Part shown: positions 18,405 through 26,907 of the stretch, piece after piece | Layout: each line of letters opens with the position of its first letter | Numbering within the stretch: the stretch's first letter is position 1 | Origin: Geitlerinema sp. BBD 1991-9 | GTDB taxonomy: Bacteria; Cyanobacteriota; Cyanobacteriia; Cyanobacteriales; Geitlerinemataceae | Assembly: GCA_001657325.1 (NCBI GenBank) | Contig: LWRO01000008.1 | Span: 124,001-188,000 of the forward strand | Length of the DNA: 64,000 bases | Direction of reading: 5' to 3' | Program-made: the position numbers and the translations under genes | The notes under the pieces: model-generated | Databases searched by the model: none | The model's input: the letters and a program-made list of their open reading frames with translations, nothing else | What the model was told of the DNA's origin: nothing

Positions 18405-19598
18405 TTAGCGCAGTTCTTCGAGTCGTGCGTTCAAACCGTTACCGAGCAGCTCCTGCAAAACCGTTTCGGCACGTTCTCTCGATCGAAAGGCCCCGGCTTG
18501 GGTAATGCGGCCGTCAGTACGTCGCACGGTGAAGGCATCGGGGACGAGAAGACGGACGAGAGCCACTTCGTAGTCGCTGCGCGGTTCGATGAGGATGCGA
18601 TAGCGCAGACGAGCCGGGGAAACATCGGCGATGGCAATGGTAGGAGGGGGAGGCGGCGCACCAGGGATGAAAGACAGCGGTTCGGTTGAGGGTAACGGTA
18701 AGTCTCCTCGATCGCCGATAGGTGGGTTGGGATCGGGGACGGGAAGAGGAGGAAATCCTGGCACAAACCGAGGAATTGGCAAAACCTCGTCAAACCCTCG
18801 ATAAGCAACAGCTGGTTTTTCGATCGATCCTTGCCGATCGGTGACGGTGAGATGAAAAGCTTGAGCGTTCCCCCAAGGTAATACGGGTACGTCGTTGGAG
18901 GATCTCGCACTCGTTTGAGTGGCGATGGTATTCTCGATCGGGTTGTTTTGTAAGTTGTTGGATAAGTTGTTGGATAAGTTGTTGGATAAGTTGTTCTGCA
19001 AGACGGGACGGCCGCCTCCAGCCACGGCCAAGCCACGACCGCGACTCCCGATTAAGGTACAGTTGACGATCCAAGGACTGCCAAAATCGACCCAAACGCC
19101 CAACCCTTGGGAATTGTGGACGGTCACGCCGTTGAGTCCCGCACCGTCTGCACCGAGAACGGCGACGTGTTGCACGCCGAATGATGTGGTGACAGATGCA
19201 CCGCCAAACAAAGTCACGCCACGTCCCCGTCCGTCGGGATTGCCGTAGAGGGTTACACCGGATTTGAGCTGTAACGGAAAGATTTCTCCGGTTTGGGTGC
19301 TGTAGGTACCGGGACTGAGTATAATTACGGTGTTTGGCTGCACGACGGAAAGGGCGTGGGTTATCGATCTCCAGGGAGATCGAGCCGTTCCCGTCCCGTT
19401 TCGATCGTCCCCACGTTCGGAATCGACGTAAATTTGTACGGCTTGTGACGCTGAGTTACTCGTGGGGATCTGTCGAACAAACGATTCGGCAACGGCTGGT
19501 GCAACTGCCCCCCCCATGCTAATGGCAAGACTCGCACCAACAAAGCTAGAAATCCGAACGACCCACCCCGCACGGCGGCGGAGAAAGTGAAAACCCAT
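18405..19598 (-). CDS. Exported DUF1565 beta-helix protein with SPOR-like C terminus
   Basis: 397-aa exported protein. The ATG at 19598 is preceded by GGAG at 8 nt and opens a signal peptide (MGFHFLRRR then a hydrophobic run to AVAESF); an earlier in-frame start at 19889 lacks such support. Residues about 50-200 resemble the DUF1565/pectate-lyase-like beta helix (IYVDSERGDDRNGTGT..PWRSITHAL). A short NNLS repeat follows, then a Pro-rich linker, and the last 70 residues resemble a SPOR-type fold that could bind peptidoglycan. Function unknown; a cell-envelope role is likely. It is divergent from thiE with 88 bp between starts. Confidence 0.8.
   Translation of the reverse strand: MGFHFLRRRAGWVVRISSFVGASLAISMGGAVAPAVAESFVRQIPTSNSASQAVQIYVDSERGDDRNGTGTARSPWRSITHALSVVQPNTVIILSPGTYSTQTGEIFPLQLKSGVTLYGNPDGRGRGVTLFGGASVTTSFGVQHVAVLGADGAGLNGVTVHNSQGLGVWVDFGSPWIVNCTLIGSRGRGLAVAGGGRPVLQNNLSNNLSNNLSNNLQNNPIENTIATQTSARSSNDVPVLPWGNAQAFHLTVTDRQGSIEKPAVAYRGFDEVLPIPRFVPGFPPLPVPDPNPPIGDRGDLPLPSTEPLSFIPGAPPPPPTIAIADVSPARLRYRILIEPRSDYEVALVRLLVPDAFTVRRTDGRITQAGAFRSRERAETVLQELLGNGLNARLEELR
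18951..18995. repeat. 12-bp in-frame tandem repeat coding NNLS
   Basis: Three perfect copies of taagttgttgga plus 9 bp of a fourth lie inside the DUF1565 gene and encode NNLS-NNLS-NNLS-NNL on the minus strand. The 12-bp unit keeps the frame, so copy-number change alters loop length without truncation. Confidence 0.85.
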
Positions 19599-19686
19599 GG
19601 ACGGTCTCCAAAACGTGAGGGAACCCATGTCGCAACGACAACGCTCAGACGCACCCGTCCGGCAGTGACAACCCCAGTAGACTGAT

Positions 19687-20811
19687 ATGAACGTTCGCCC
19701 AGATCGAGATCCAAACGTTATTGAAGGGGAGGTGTTCGTGGAGGAACGACTCGGCACTAAAGTGTTCGTTCCACCCGCTGTGTGTCGGATTTTAGATGCC
19801 AACCTCGATCGAGCCAGGGAAGGCTTGCGGATCGTCGAGGAATGGAGTCGCTTTGGCTTGAACGACCCACACTTGACGGAAAACTGCAAGCAAATGCGTC
19901 AAACCCTCGCCGGTTGGCACGACCCACAATTACGCGCTGCCCGCAATACTCCGGGCGATCCGGGAACTGAACTGACCCATCCACGAGAAGAACGGCGCGA
20001 GAACGTCGAACAAGTGTTGCAGGCAAACCTCTGTCGCGTGGAAGAAGCCCTGCGCGTTCTCGAGGAATATGGAAAGCTCTATCATCCCGAACTCGGAAGC
20101 GCGTGCAAGCAAATGCGCTACCAAGTTTATACCCTAGAAAGTTGCCTGATCGCCTACCAACAGCAGCAAAAGTTAAAACAAGCTCGGTTGTATTTTGTAA
20201 CGTCGCCGTCCGATCGATTGTTTGAGGTCGTTGAAGGGGCGCTACAAGGGGGCTTGTCTTTGGTACAGTACCGGGATAAAACAGCAGACGACGTAACGCG
20301 CTTGAAAACCGCGCAAAAACTCAAACAGCTCTGCCATCGCTACGGTGCGCTGTTGATCGTGAACGATCGAGTTGATTTAGCCTTGGCAGTGGAAGCCGAC
20401 GGCGTTCATCTCGGACAGCAAGACGTACCGGTTGCCTTCGCCCGACAACTTCTCGGCTCGCAACGCATTGTCGGTCGTTCGACGACCAACCCGGAGGAAA
20501 TGCGCCGTGCGCTCGATGAAGGCGTCGATTATATCGGTGTCGGGCCGGTGTACGCAACGCCGACGAAAGCGGGAAAACCGGCTGCGGGTTTGGACTACGT
20601 TCGCTATGCGGCCGAACACTGTCCCGTTCCTTGGTTTGCGATCGGCGGCATCGATATGAACAATCTCAGCGAGGTGTTTGCTGCTGGGGGAGAACGTGTG
20701 GCGGTGGTGCGTGCCATTGCGAATGCCGAACAGCCTACGCTGGTCGCGCAGTATTTCCTCTCTCAACTCGCTTGGGTCGAACGGATGCGCGATCTCGAGC
20801 GGCCCTCATGA
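19687..20811 (+). CDS. thiE: Thiamine phosphate synthase (long cyanobacterial form)
   Basis: 374-aa enzyme joining the thiazole and HMP moieties into thiamine phosphate. The C-terminal TIM barrel (about 170-370) has QYRDK, LIVNDRVDLALAVEADGVHLGQ, GRSTTNPEEM and the phosphate-binding AIGGI. The N-terminal 150 residues (RILDANLDRAREGLRIVEEW) form the extra helical domain of cyanobacterial ThiE. The ATG at 19687 is the first of the frame. It overlaps or closely precedes thiS, and the two are probably one transcript. No TPP riboswitch was recognised in the short 88-bp leader. Confidence 0.93.
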   Translation: MNVRPDRDPNVIEGEVFVEERLGTKVFVPPAVCRILDANLDRAREGLRIVEEWSRFGLNDPHLTENCKQMRQTLAGWHDPQLRAARNTPGDPGTELTHPREERRENVEQVLQANLCRVEEALRVLEEYGKLYHPELGSACKQMRYQVYTLESCLIAYQQQQKLKQARLYFVTSPSDRLFEVVEGALQGGLSLVQYRDKTADDVTRLKTAQKLKQLCHRYGALLIVNDRVDLALAVEADGVHLGQQDVPVAFARQLLGSQRIVGRSTTNPEEMRRALDEGVDYIGVGPVYATPTKAGKPAAGLDYVRYAAEHCPVPWFAIGGIDMNNLSEVFAAGGERVAVVRAIANAEQPTLVAQYFLSQLAWVERMRDLERPS

Positions 20812-20873
20812 TGAAGCCTGTACGGCTTTGTAACTATTTTTCGAGTCCAACGAACAAAACGAAAACGAGTGAA

Positions 20874-21131
20874 ATGACAACGATTACGGTGAAAGTCAAC
20901 GGAGAAACGAGATCTTGTATCGAAGGGATGCTGTTACCGGAGTTTCTAACACAGATTGGCTTAAATCTTCGCCTGATTGCCGTGGAGTATAACGGCGAGA
21001 TTCTGCACCGTCAGTATTGGGACTCAACCCAAATGCAAGCGGGCGATCGATTGGAAATTGTAACGATTGTCGGTGGCGGAAGTTTTTTGGTGAAACATGA
21101 AGCTTCATGTGTTTTACGCACGTCAGACTGA
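20874..21131 (+). CDS. thiS: Sulfur carrier protein ThiS with C-terminal extension
   Basis: 85-aa ubiquitin-like sulfur carrier for thiazole synthesis. The core from MTTITVKVNGE to VTIVGGG is typical, but the frame does not stop at the Gly-Gly: 16 further residues (SFLVKHEASCVLRTSD) follow. The functional thiocarboxylate forms on the terminal glycine, so the tail would have to be removed or the gene differs by one base in the T6 run just after GGG. An in-frame ATG at 20808, overlapping the thiE stop by ATGA, would add 22 residues; the ATG at 20874 fits the family start better. Confidence 0.85.
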   Translation: MTTITVKVNGETRSCIEGMLLPEFLTQIGLNLRLIAVEYNGEILHRQYWDSTQMQAGDRLEIVTIVGGGSFLVKHEASCVLRTSD

Positions 21132-21345
21132 GTTTATGTCATGTAAAAGCAGTTATTTCCTGTTTTTTTGTGTTTTTTAGGATTTTGTGAAGCAGTTTAC
21201 AAAAAACAAATAAATTTTTGTTGCAGCTTTGGCAAAAAATCGTCAGAAATCGCAAAAAAATATTAAGAATTACTAAGCAAAGTAAAGATTGGTTATGGTA
21301 AAGTAAAGTCAGAAAAGAAAACGCATTTTTATAGAGGACGACTTC

Positions 21346-21525
21346 ATGCCTTACGTTGAAGAAGAAGGTGGGCGTTTAAACAACTATGCCATCGAACCCA
21401 AGATGTATATGGCTGAGCCGCCGACTGCACAGCAGAAAAAGAACTACGTTATCTTGGGCGGTCTGGGCGCAGGACTGATCGCGAGCTTAGTCGCGATCGC
21501 GTATTACGCTTCTAACGCCGGTTAA
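21346..21525 (+). CDS. psb34: Photosystem II assembly protein Psb34 (Ssl1498 family)
   Basis: 59-aa one-helix membrane protein. The N-terminal part GGRLNNYAIEPKMY and the PPTAQQKKNYV block match the Ssl1498 family, now called Psb34, which binds CP47-containing photosystem II assembly intermediates at the thylakoid. Residues about 34-55 form one transmembrane helix. The ATG at 21346 follows GAGGA at a good distance. It has its own A+T-rich leader of about 200 bp with several T tracts and a TATGGTAAA-like -10, so it is probably monocistronic. Confidence 0.88.
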   Translation: MPYVEEEGGRLNNYAIEPKMYMAEPPTAQQKKNYVILGGLGAGLIASLVAIAYYASNAG

Positions 21526-21590
21526 ACTTTCACGTCATGCAAAAGCGGGTGGAGCAAGATGCCAGCCTCTTGCCAACCCCTTGCGAAACC

Positions 21591-23603
21591 CTATGTCATC
21601 GATCGACCGGGTGCGCCTGCTTTTGCATACTTTGCAATCATCCACCAAGCCCGTAGAATCTCCGCTACACTACCGGCATGGGCAATACAACCCCGAGGTG
21701 TCATCGGGACGGCTCCATCAAAAATTTCACTGACGTAGCCCACACCAGCTGTGCGAAGGTGATGTGAAAAGGGTGACAAAAACGCCATCGCAGCGGACGG
21801 ATCGCCATAGACGCGCAAGTGGGCGATTGCAAACGCACCGATCCACCATCCCCAAACGGTTCCTTGATGGTAAGCGAGATCGCGCTTAGCTACATCACCA
21901 CCGTACTGCCCACAATATCTCGCCTCGTCGGGCGCGAGCGAGCGCAATCCGTGAGAGGTTAACAACGTCCGACTACAGACTTCAACGATTGCGCGTTGTC
22001 GATCGATCCTCAAAGGACTGACTGGCAGAGAAACCGCTAACAGTTGGTTCGGCCGTAACGTTGCATCGTCGCCGTCGGGGCCGTCCAACACGTCGTAACA
22101 GTAGCCCGTACTGGGATTCCAAAACCGCTGAAATCCTTGTTTGGCCCGTTTTGCCAGGCTCTCGTAGCGTTCTGTCGGTTCTCCCAAAACGTTTGCGAAA
22201 CGCACCATACTCAGCAGGGCGTTGTACCAGAGAGCGTTGACTTCCACGGGTTTTCCAATGCGCGGTGTCACGACCCACTCGCCAACTTTGGCATCCATCC
22301 AAGTTAGTTGACCTCCCGATACGCCTGCCGCAATCAATCCGTCCGATCGATCGAGGTGGATATTGTAATCCGTACCTCGAACGTAACAATCGATGGCAGC
22401 AGCAAGAGCTGGAAAAATCTCCTTCAAAAACGCTCGATCGTCTGTCGTGGCAAAATACGCTCGAACCGCTTCGGCGTACCACAGCGTCGCATCGACCGTG
22501 TTGTAAGCCAGTTCGCCACCTTTATCCGGAAACACGTTCGGCAACAACCCATTGCGGAAAAAGCGAGTGTAGGTCAACAAGATCGATTTCGCCACCTCCG
22601 GCCGTCCCGTTGCCAGCGTCAACCCCGGCACGCTCATCAGCGTATAGCGTCCCCAATCCCCAAACCAGGGATACCCCGCTATAACCGTCGTTCCCGCACG
22701 TCCGTCGTCTAAGGGACGGCGCACGATAAAACCATCAGCTGCCAAGACCAACTGTTGAATCCAACCCGGTGCGCCATCCGTTTTCAACCCCGGCGTTTTA
22801 TGCCAACCGTCGAGTAGCTGTCGCTCGTGGCGATGACGGCGTGCCAGTGCCGCTTTACCGTCTAATTCCGGTGTGGGTTCCGTACTCGCAACGACCGTAA
22901 AAGAATTTCCCGGTTCGATCGAAACTTTCAACGTCGCTGCGTGCAGGTGATCTTCATAATCCCCCGTACCGCGATAGCGCTCCATTGTCAAATCGAATCC
23001 TGCATACCAGTTATAGCGTTCGGTCATCGCACCGCGATCGCAAAGTAGATAAAACGGCACAGCACCGTCAAACGCCAGCACCCGAATCCCTCGTGGACGA
23101 GGATGAACCTGCCAATCGTCCCCCATGGCCCCTCCATGGTGACTGCAATAATTTACCAACACTTTCACCGAAAAACTCATCGGTTGACAGCCTCGGTGCA
23201 AGGTATAGCGGACATAGGTGGTATTTTGGCCCAGTTCCATCCAGATGCGCTTCTCCACCAGTGCTTCCCCACAGGCAAACGTCCAAACTGGTGTCGTTCC
23301 TTCGAGTCGAAAACTTTCGATATTCCGGTAGCCATGGGGGGCGACAGTGCCGTCGGCCCAACGGTTGGTATACAGCGAAAACGATTGACCGTGATACTGG
23401 ACTGTTTCATCGAACTTGACCGCCATCAACCGCCGACAGCGAGGTGGATCGACAGTTGCGATGAGAATTCCGTGATAGTGGCGCGTCAAAAGTCCGGAAA
23501 GAGTCCCTGAAGCATAGCCGCCGATGCCGTTGGTCACGAGCCATTCTCGCTGCTGGGCCATGTCCAAATCGCCACAGATTTCCCGTCCGAAGTGAATTGC
23601 CAT
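21591..23603 (-). CDS. Amylo-alpha-1,6-glucosidase / glycogen debranching enzyme family
   Basis: 670-aa glucosidase-type protein expected to remove alpha-1,6 branches of glycogen. The N-terminal domain (about 1-230, FGREICGDLDMAQQREWLVTNGIGGYASG) matches the bacterial/archaeal GDE N-terminal domain; the C-terminal part is the amylo-1,6-glucosidase domain with WFGDWGRYTLMSVPG and NALWYNALLSM. The ATG at 23603 is chosen because homologues start close to FGREICG; in-frame codons up to 23672 would add 23 residues. Its product may feed the phosphoglucomutase encoded at 25163. It stands alone, convergent with psb34. Confidence 0.88.
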   Translation of the reverse strand: MAIHFGREICGDLDMAQQREWLVTNGIGGYASGTLSGLLTRHYHGILIATVDPPRCRRLMAVKFDETVQYHGQSFSLYTNRWADGTVAPHGYRNIESFRLEGTTPVWTFACGEALVEKRIWMELGQNTTYVRYTLHRGCQPMSFSVKVLVNYCSHHGGAMGDDWQVHPRPRGIRVLAFDGAVPFYLLCDRGAMTERYNWYAGFDLTMERYRGTGDYEDHLHAATLKVSIEPGNSFTVVASTEPTPELDGKAALARRHRHERQLLDGWHKTPGLKTDGAPGWIQQLVLAADGFIVRRPLDDGRAGTTVIAGYPWFGDWGRYTLMSVPGLTLATGRPEVAKSILLTYTRFFRNGLLPNVFPDKGGELAYNTVDATLWYAEAVRAYFATTDDRAFLKEIFPALAAAIDCYVRGTDYNIHLDRSDGLIAAGVSGGQLTWMDAKVGEWVVTPRIGKPVEVNALWYNALLSMVRFANVLGEPTERYESLAKRAKQGFQRFWNPSTGYCYDVLDGPDGDDATLRPNQLLAVSLPVSPLRIDRQRAIVEVCSRTLLTSHGLRSLAPDEARYCGQYGGDVAKRDLAYHQGTVWGWWIGAFAIAHLRVYGDPSAAMAFLSPFSHHLRTAGVGYVSEIFDGAVPMTPRGCIAHAGSVAEILRAWWMIAKYAKAGAPGRSMT

Positions 23604-23733
23604 AAGCATTCCGGCGTTGAATTGCAATGCCATTTGATTTTGACACGAGCCGGTCGCCTGTTGCGATTGCACCGCTCGTGTGAGTTGGATACAGTTACAG
23701 TAATATCGATCTCAATTCGTTGGAGAAACACCA

Positions 23734-24045
23734 ATGTTTGACTGGCTCAATTCGCTGCTCGGACGGCCTCGAGATCGCATTCAAGCCCGTGTCGAACTGT
23801 ACACGTGGCAAACCTGTCCGTTTTGTATTCGGGCAAAGCTTCTCTTGTGGTGGAAGGGCGTTCAGTTTACAGAATATAAAATCGATGGTAACGAAGCAGC
23901 ACGGACGCAGATGGCACAGCGATCGAACGGACGGCGCACAGTTCCGCAAATTTTCATCGACGATCGACATATCGGTGGGTGTGACGATTTGTACGAGTTA
24001 GACGCCAAAGGACAACTCGATCCGCTGTTGCAACGAACGGCTTGA
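23734..24045 (+). CDS. grxC: Glutaredoxin (GrxC-like)
   Basis: 103-aa dithiol glutaredoxin. The active site is C28-P-F-C31, one residue different from the CPYC of classical Grx3. The TVPQIFID cis-proline loop and GGCDDLYEL glutathione-binding motif are present. About 18 residues precede the thioredoxin fold (MFDWLNSLLGRPRDRIQA), a short extension. It would reduce glutathionylated proteins in the cytoplasm. A 13-bp hairpin follows the stop. Single gene, divergent from the debranching enzyme gene. Confidence 0.92.
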   Translation: MFDWLNSLLGRPRDRIQARVELYTWQTCPFCIRAKLLLWWKGVQFTEYKIDGNEAARTQMAQRSNGRRTVPQIFIDDRHIGGCDDLYELDAKGQLDPLLQRTA

Positions 24046-24048
24046 GTG

Positions 24049-24081
24049 CTGGTCGAATCTTAGCTTTGAAGATTCGACCAG
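24049..24081 (+). terminator. Hairpin after grxC
   Basis: Perfect 13-bp arms CTGGTCGAATCTT and AAGATTCGACCAG around a 7-nt loop, 4 bp after the stop codon. No clear T-tract follows. Confidence 0.6.
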
Positions 24082-24613
24082 TCGGGATTTGAAAGAACAA
24101 CCGTTGTCGTCCCCAGTCGGCGGATGAGGCGACCGACGATATGGGTGAGTGTCAGTCGCCGAAGTGGCTGGAGTCTTATGGGTCGAAACCGGGCAAACTG
24201 TCAGAGCGCAATACACAATAACTCGTGTAGTTCGTCCAAGCTAGAAGAACTCAAACGAGCCGATTTGTGACGGAATACTCGATCGATTTCCGGTCGTTGG
24301 TATCCATATCGTACACAGCGAATACACTCTAAGACGCAACCACCACAAACCTGCGAGCGTTTTCAAACAATTCTTAAATACAGCGAAATTTATGCCGAGC
24401 TGCGATTTAAGATCCGAACTTTTGAGACGGACAACCGCCACGATTTGCGATCGAACATGAGAACCGAAAGCGAGGGGGTCGAGTGCAGTCTTCCTGACCT
24501 TTGAGATGGGTCGCGTGTGAAACCTCGAATTGTGTCCCGGGGATTCGATCGAACGTTTCACTTCAGACCTTCAATGGAATCGTCGATCGAATTTCCGCCG
24601 AGGTGACGTTTCC
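24082..24613. other. Intergenic stretch without a recognised gene
   Basis: About 530 bp between the grxC hairpin and a small membrane-protein gene. ORFs here are short and lack start signals. A GAGGTGA Shine-Dalgarno for the next gene sits at its right edge. Nothing else was identified. Confidence 0.5.
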
Positions 24614-24856
24614 ATGTTGTCTGCTGCTATCGTTCCTTTCGCTCTCGCGTCCCTCGCTGTTTTGTTCTGGGCGGGGACTGATGAAGAAATCGAAGGAATT
24701 CTCGCCGGAGTCGTCGCGATCGTCTGTTCGATCGTCGCTCTGTGTTTGTCCCCGATCTCGATTCAGTTACTCGTGTTGGTGCTGTGCTTGGCGTGGCACA
24801 CCTCTAAAAAATCACTCCGCACATTTAACAGCCGTGCCACTGGCCGACACCATTAA
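24614..24856 (+). CDS. Small membrane protein, unknown function
   Basis: 80-aa protein with two or three hydrophobic segments (residues 1-18, 26-45 and 48-62) separated by an acidic GTDEEIEG loop, ending in a basic tail. The ATG at 24614 is preceded by GAGGTGA at about 6-7 nt. I do not recognise the family. Its last 45 bp overlap the 3' end of the convergent YbjQ-like gene, which is unusual but possible. It could be spurious, though the hydrophobic pattern and ribosome-binding site favour a real gene. Confidence 0.5.
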   Translation: MLSAAIVPFALASLAVLFWAGTDEEIEGILAGVVAIVCSIVALCLSPISIQLLVLVLCLAWHTSKKSLRTFNSRATGRHH

Positions 24857-25129
24857 CATGCCCTCTCCAATCGTTTCGTAGTCGAGATCGATGCCGATAA
24901 TAGCATTCGCTCCGAGTTTTTCAGCCGCTTGCTCCATTTCTTTCATCGCAATGTCCTTCGCTTGACGCAGCGATTGTTCGTAAGCGCCCGCGCGGCCGCC
25001 AATGATATCGCGGATATTCGCAAAAAAGTCGCGAAAGACGTTAGCCCCCAAGATCGCTTCGCCACTGACCACACCGCAGTATTCGACGATCGAGCGATTT
25101 TGTAGCGTGCTGGTTGTCGTTAAAATCAT
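24812..25129 (-). CDS. YbjQ family protein
   Basis: 105-aa member of the YbjQ/UPF0145 family of small oligomeric proteins, annotated as putative heavy-metal-binding. The conserved pieces are [20 protein letters not shown], the RxAK helix ([20 protein letters not shown]) and [15 protein letters not shown]. The ATG at 25129 is used rather than the GTG two codons before. No metal role can be shown from sequence. It lies 33 bp after the phosphoglucomutase gene on the same strand and may share its transcript. Confidence 0.88.
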   Translation of the reverse strand: MILTTTSTLQNRSIVEYCGVVSGEAILGANVFRDFFANIRDIIGGRAGAYEQSLRQAKDIAMKEMEQAAEKLGANAIIGIDLDYETIGEGMLMVSASGTAVKCAE

Positions 25130-25162
25130 CGTCACTCGAACTCCTAAATCTCGAAAAATCGA

Positions 25163-26638
25163 TTAGCTCTGACTGCCCTCAACCGCCTTCGCCCAAGACT
25201 TTGCCCAATTCAAAGTTTCTCGAACTTGTTGGAGATCGGACGCTTCGCAATAGAGCCTTAAGACCGGTTCGGTGCCACTAAAGCGAACTAACAACCAACT
25301 GCCATCTTCCAACCGGAATTTGTAACCGTCTGTAGTTTGGCAGCTCACCACTGCTTTGCCCGCAATTTCTCGAAGTGGCTGTGATTCCAGGGATTCGACG
25401 AGTTTCGCACGGACTGCCATGCTGGCCAAGGGGAGGTCGATGCGATCGTATTCCGAGAGAAATCCCGTCTTTTCCTGTAACTCCCGATACAGCGTGCTGA
25501 GGTCTTTCCCCGATTCCACCACCGCTTCGAGGACGTATAACGCCGACAGGAGGGCGTCGCGTTCGGGAATGTGCGTGTTGTAACCGATACCGCCCGATTC
25601 CTCCCCACCGAGCAACACGTCCGCACTCAACATTCGATCGGCGATGTACTTAAACCCAATGGGCGTTTCGTACAGGGGCAACCCGTGCAGTTGCGCCACG
25701 CGTGGAATCAAATCCGAACCGCTCACCGTTTTGACAATTTCGCCCGTTAATCCTTTCCGCTTAGCCAGGTGTTCGATGAGGATAGGAATGAGGGTTTGCG
25801 AACTGAGGAAGTTGCCGTCGCCGTCCACCGCCGCAATTCGATCGCCGTCGCCGTCAAACACCAGTCCAACCGTCAAAGATTGACTTTCGCGACGGTGGTT
25901 TTTGATTTGCTCGAACAAGTCGGCGAGATTGCGCGGGAGGGGTTCCGGAGCGCGGCCCCCGAAGAGCGGATCTCGATTGCTGTGGAGTTCCCGAATCGGC
26001 GCGTTGAGAAGCTTGGGCAATCCCCCAGCTGCTGCCCCGTACATGACATCCGCAAAAACGGCGAGTTTCCCAGCGTTTAACAGATCGCGAATGGCTTCGA
26101 TATTGACCTTCGTTTGCAAGTCCGCGCAGAAGTCCGTCCAGGGGTCGAAAAGCTCCAGGGTTCCCGGCGTCGTTGCCTCCACTGTTTCGTCGGCATTGAG
26201 CATCGCCTCGATTTGCTTCGTCACCTCGGGCGATACCGAACCCCCAAAGGCCCCCTTCACTTTCAAGCCCAGATATTGAGGGGGATTGTGGCTGGCTGTC
26301 ATAACGATCGCCCCGAGGGCGCCACGATGGTGAGCTGCCCAACTAAACGCCGGCGTCGAAGCGTAAGTTTGCGCGAGCAGAACGTCATAGCCCGCAGCCA
26401 CTAGCGTGTCGGCTGCCACCCGAGCGAAATCTTCTGCCATAAAGCGTCGATCGAACCCCACCACGATCGACCTCGATCGAGCCGTATCGCCGTAAGTTCG
26501 TTCTAGCACCTTCGCAGCGATGGGGGCGACCCGAGCCACGCGCTCGAACGTAAAGTCGGCCGCGATCGTACCGCGCCAACCATCCGTTCCGAATTTAATT
26601 GGACTCGCGGTAAACGAAACAAAACTAGGATGAGCCAC
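25163..26638 (-). CDS. Phosphoglucomutase/phosphomannomutase family protein
   Basis: 491-aa alpha-D-phosphohexomutase. The phosphoserine loop TASHNPP places the catalytic Ser at 116, the Mg-binding loop is DGDGDRIA, the sugar-specificity loop reads GGEESGGIGY, and the phosphate-binding loop is VRFSGTEPVLR; all four are intact. The GEESGG form suits glucose-1-phosphate/glucose-6-phosphate interconversion in glycogen metabolism, but mannose specificity cannot be excluded. The start is a GTG at 26638. It is probably co-transcribed with the YbjQ-like gene that follows. Confidence 0.9.
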   Translation of the reverse strand: MAHPSFVSFTASPIKFGTDGWRGTIAADFTFERVARVAPIAAKVLERTYGDTARSRSIVVGFDRRFMAEDFARVAADTLVAAGYDVLLAQTYASTPAFSWAAHHRGALGAIVMTASHNPPQYLGLKVKGAFGGSVSPEVTKQIEAMLNADETVEATTPGTLELFDPWTDFCADLQTKVNIEAIRDLLNAGKLAVFADVMYGAAAGGLPKLLNAPIRELHSNRDPLFGGRAPEPLPRNLADLFEQIKNHRRESQSLTVGLVFDGDGDRIAAVDGDGNFLSSQTLIPILIEHLAKRKGLTGEIVKTVSGSDLIPRVAQLHGLPLYETPIGFKYIADRMLSADVLLGGEESGGIGYNTHIPERDALLSALYVLEAVVESGKDLSTLYRELQEKTGFLSEYDRIDLPLASMAVRAKLVESLESQPLREIAGKAVVSCQTTDGYKFRLEDGSWLLVRFSGTEPVLRLYCEASDLQQVRETLNWAKSWAKAVEGSQS

Positions 26639-26907
26639 GATCGTGCTTAGCCTCTCATAACGACACTGAGTAGGGTATCGGTCACGCCGCCCCTTGAAGA
26701 AAATACCGAATTACTCCCGCGACGAGCGGGCGTTGATATGAAAGGTTGCTACAATTTTTTACCGGATTCCGGCAACCCAAATGTAATGTAGCACGTCATG
26801 CTAACGTGTTAGTGCCTTGCGCTCGTGCTGGCTGAGGTCGTTGCTGTACCTCCTGATTCGATCGATGGCATCAGCTTCAATAGAGTTGTTGTGATGGAGT
26901 TGTTCCT

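Noticed and set aside
20808-20873. ThiS starting at the ATG overlapping the thiE stop
   Set aside because: The extra 22 residues (MMKPVRLCNYF...) do not resemble ThiS; the family start matches the ATG at 20874.
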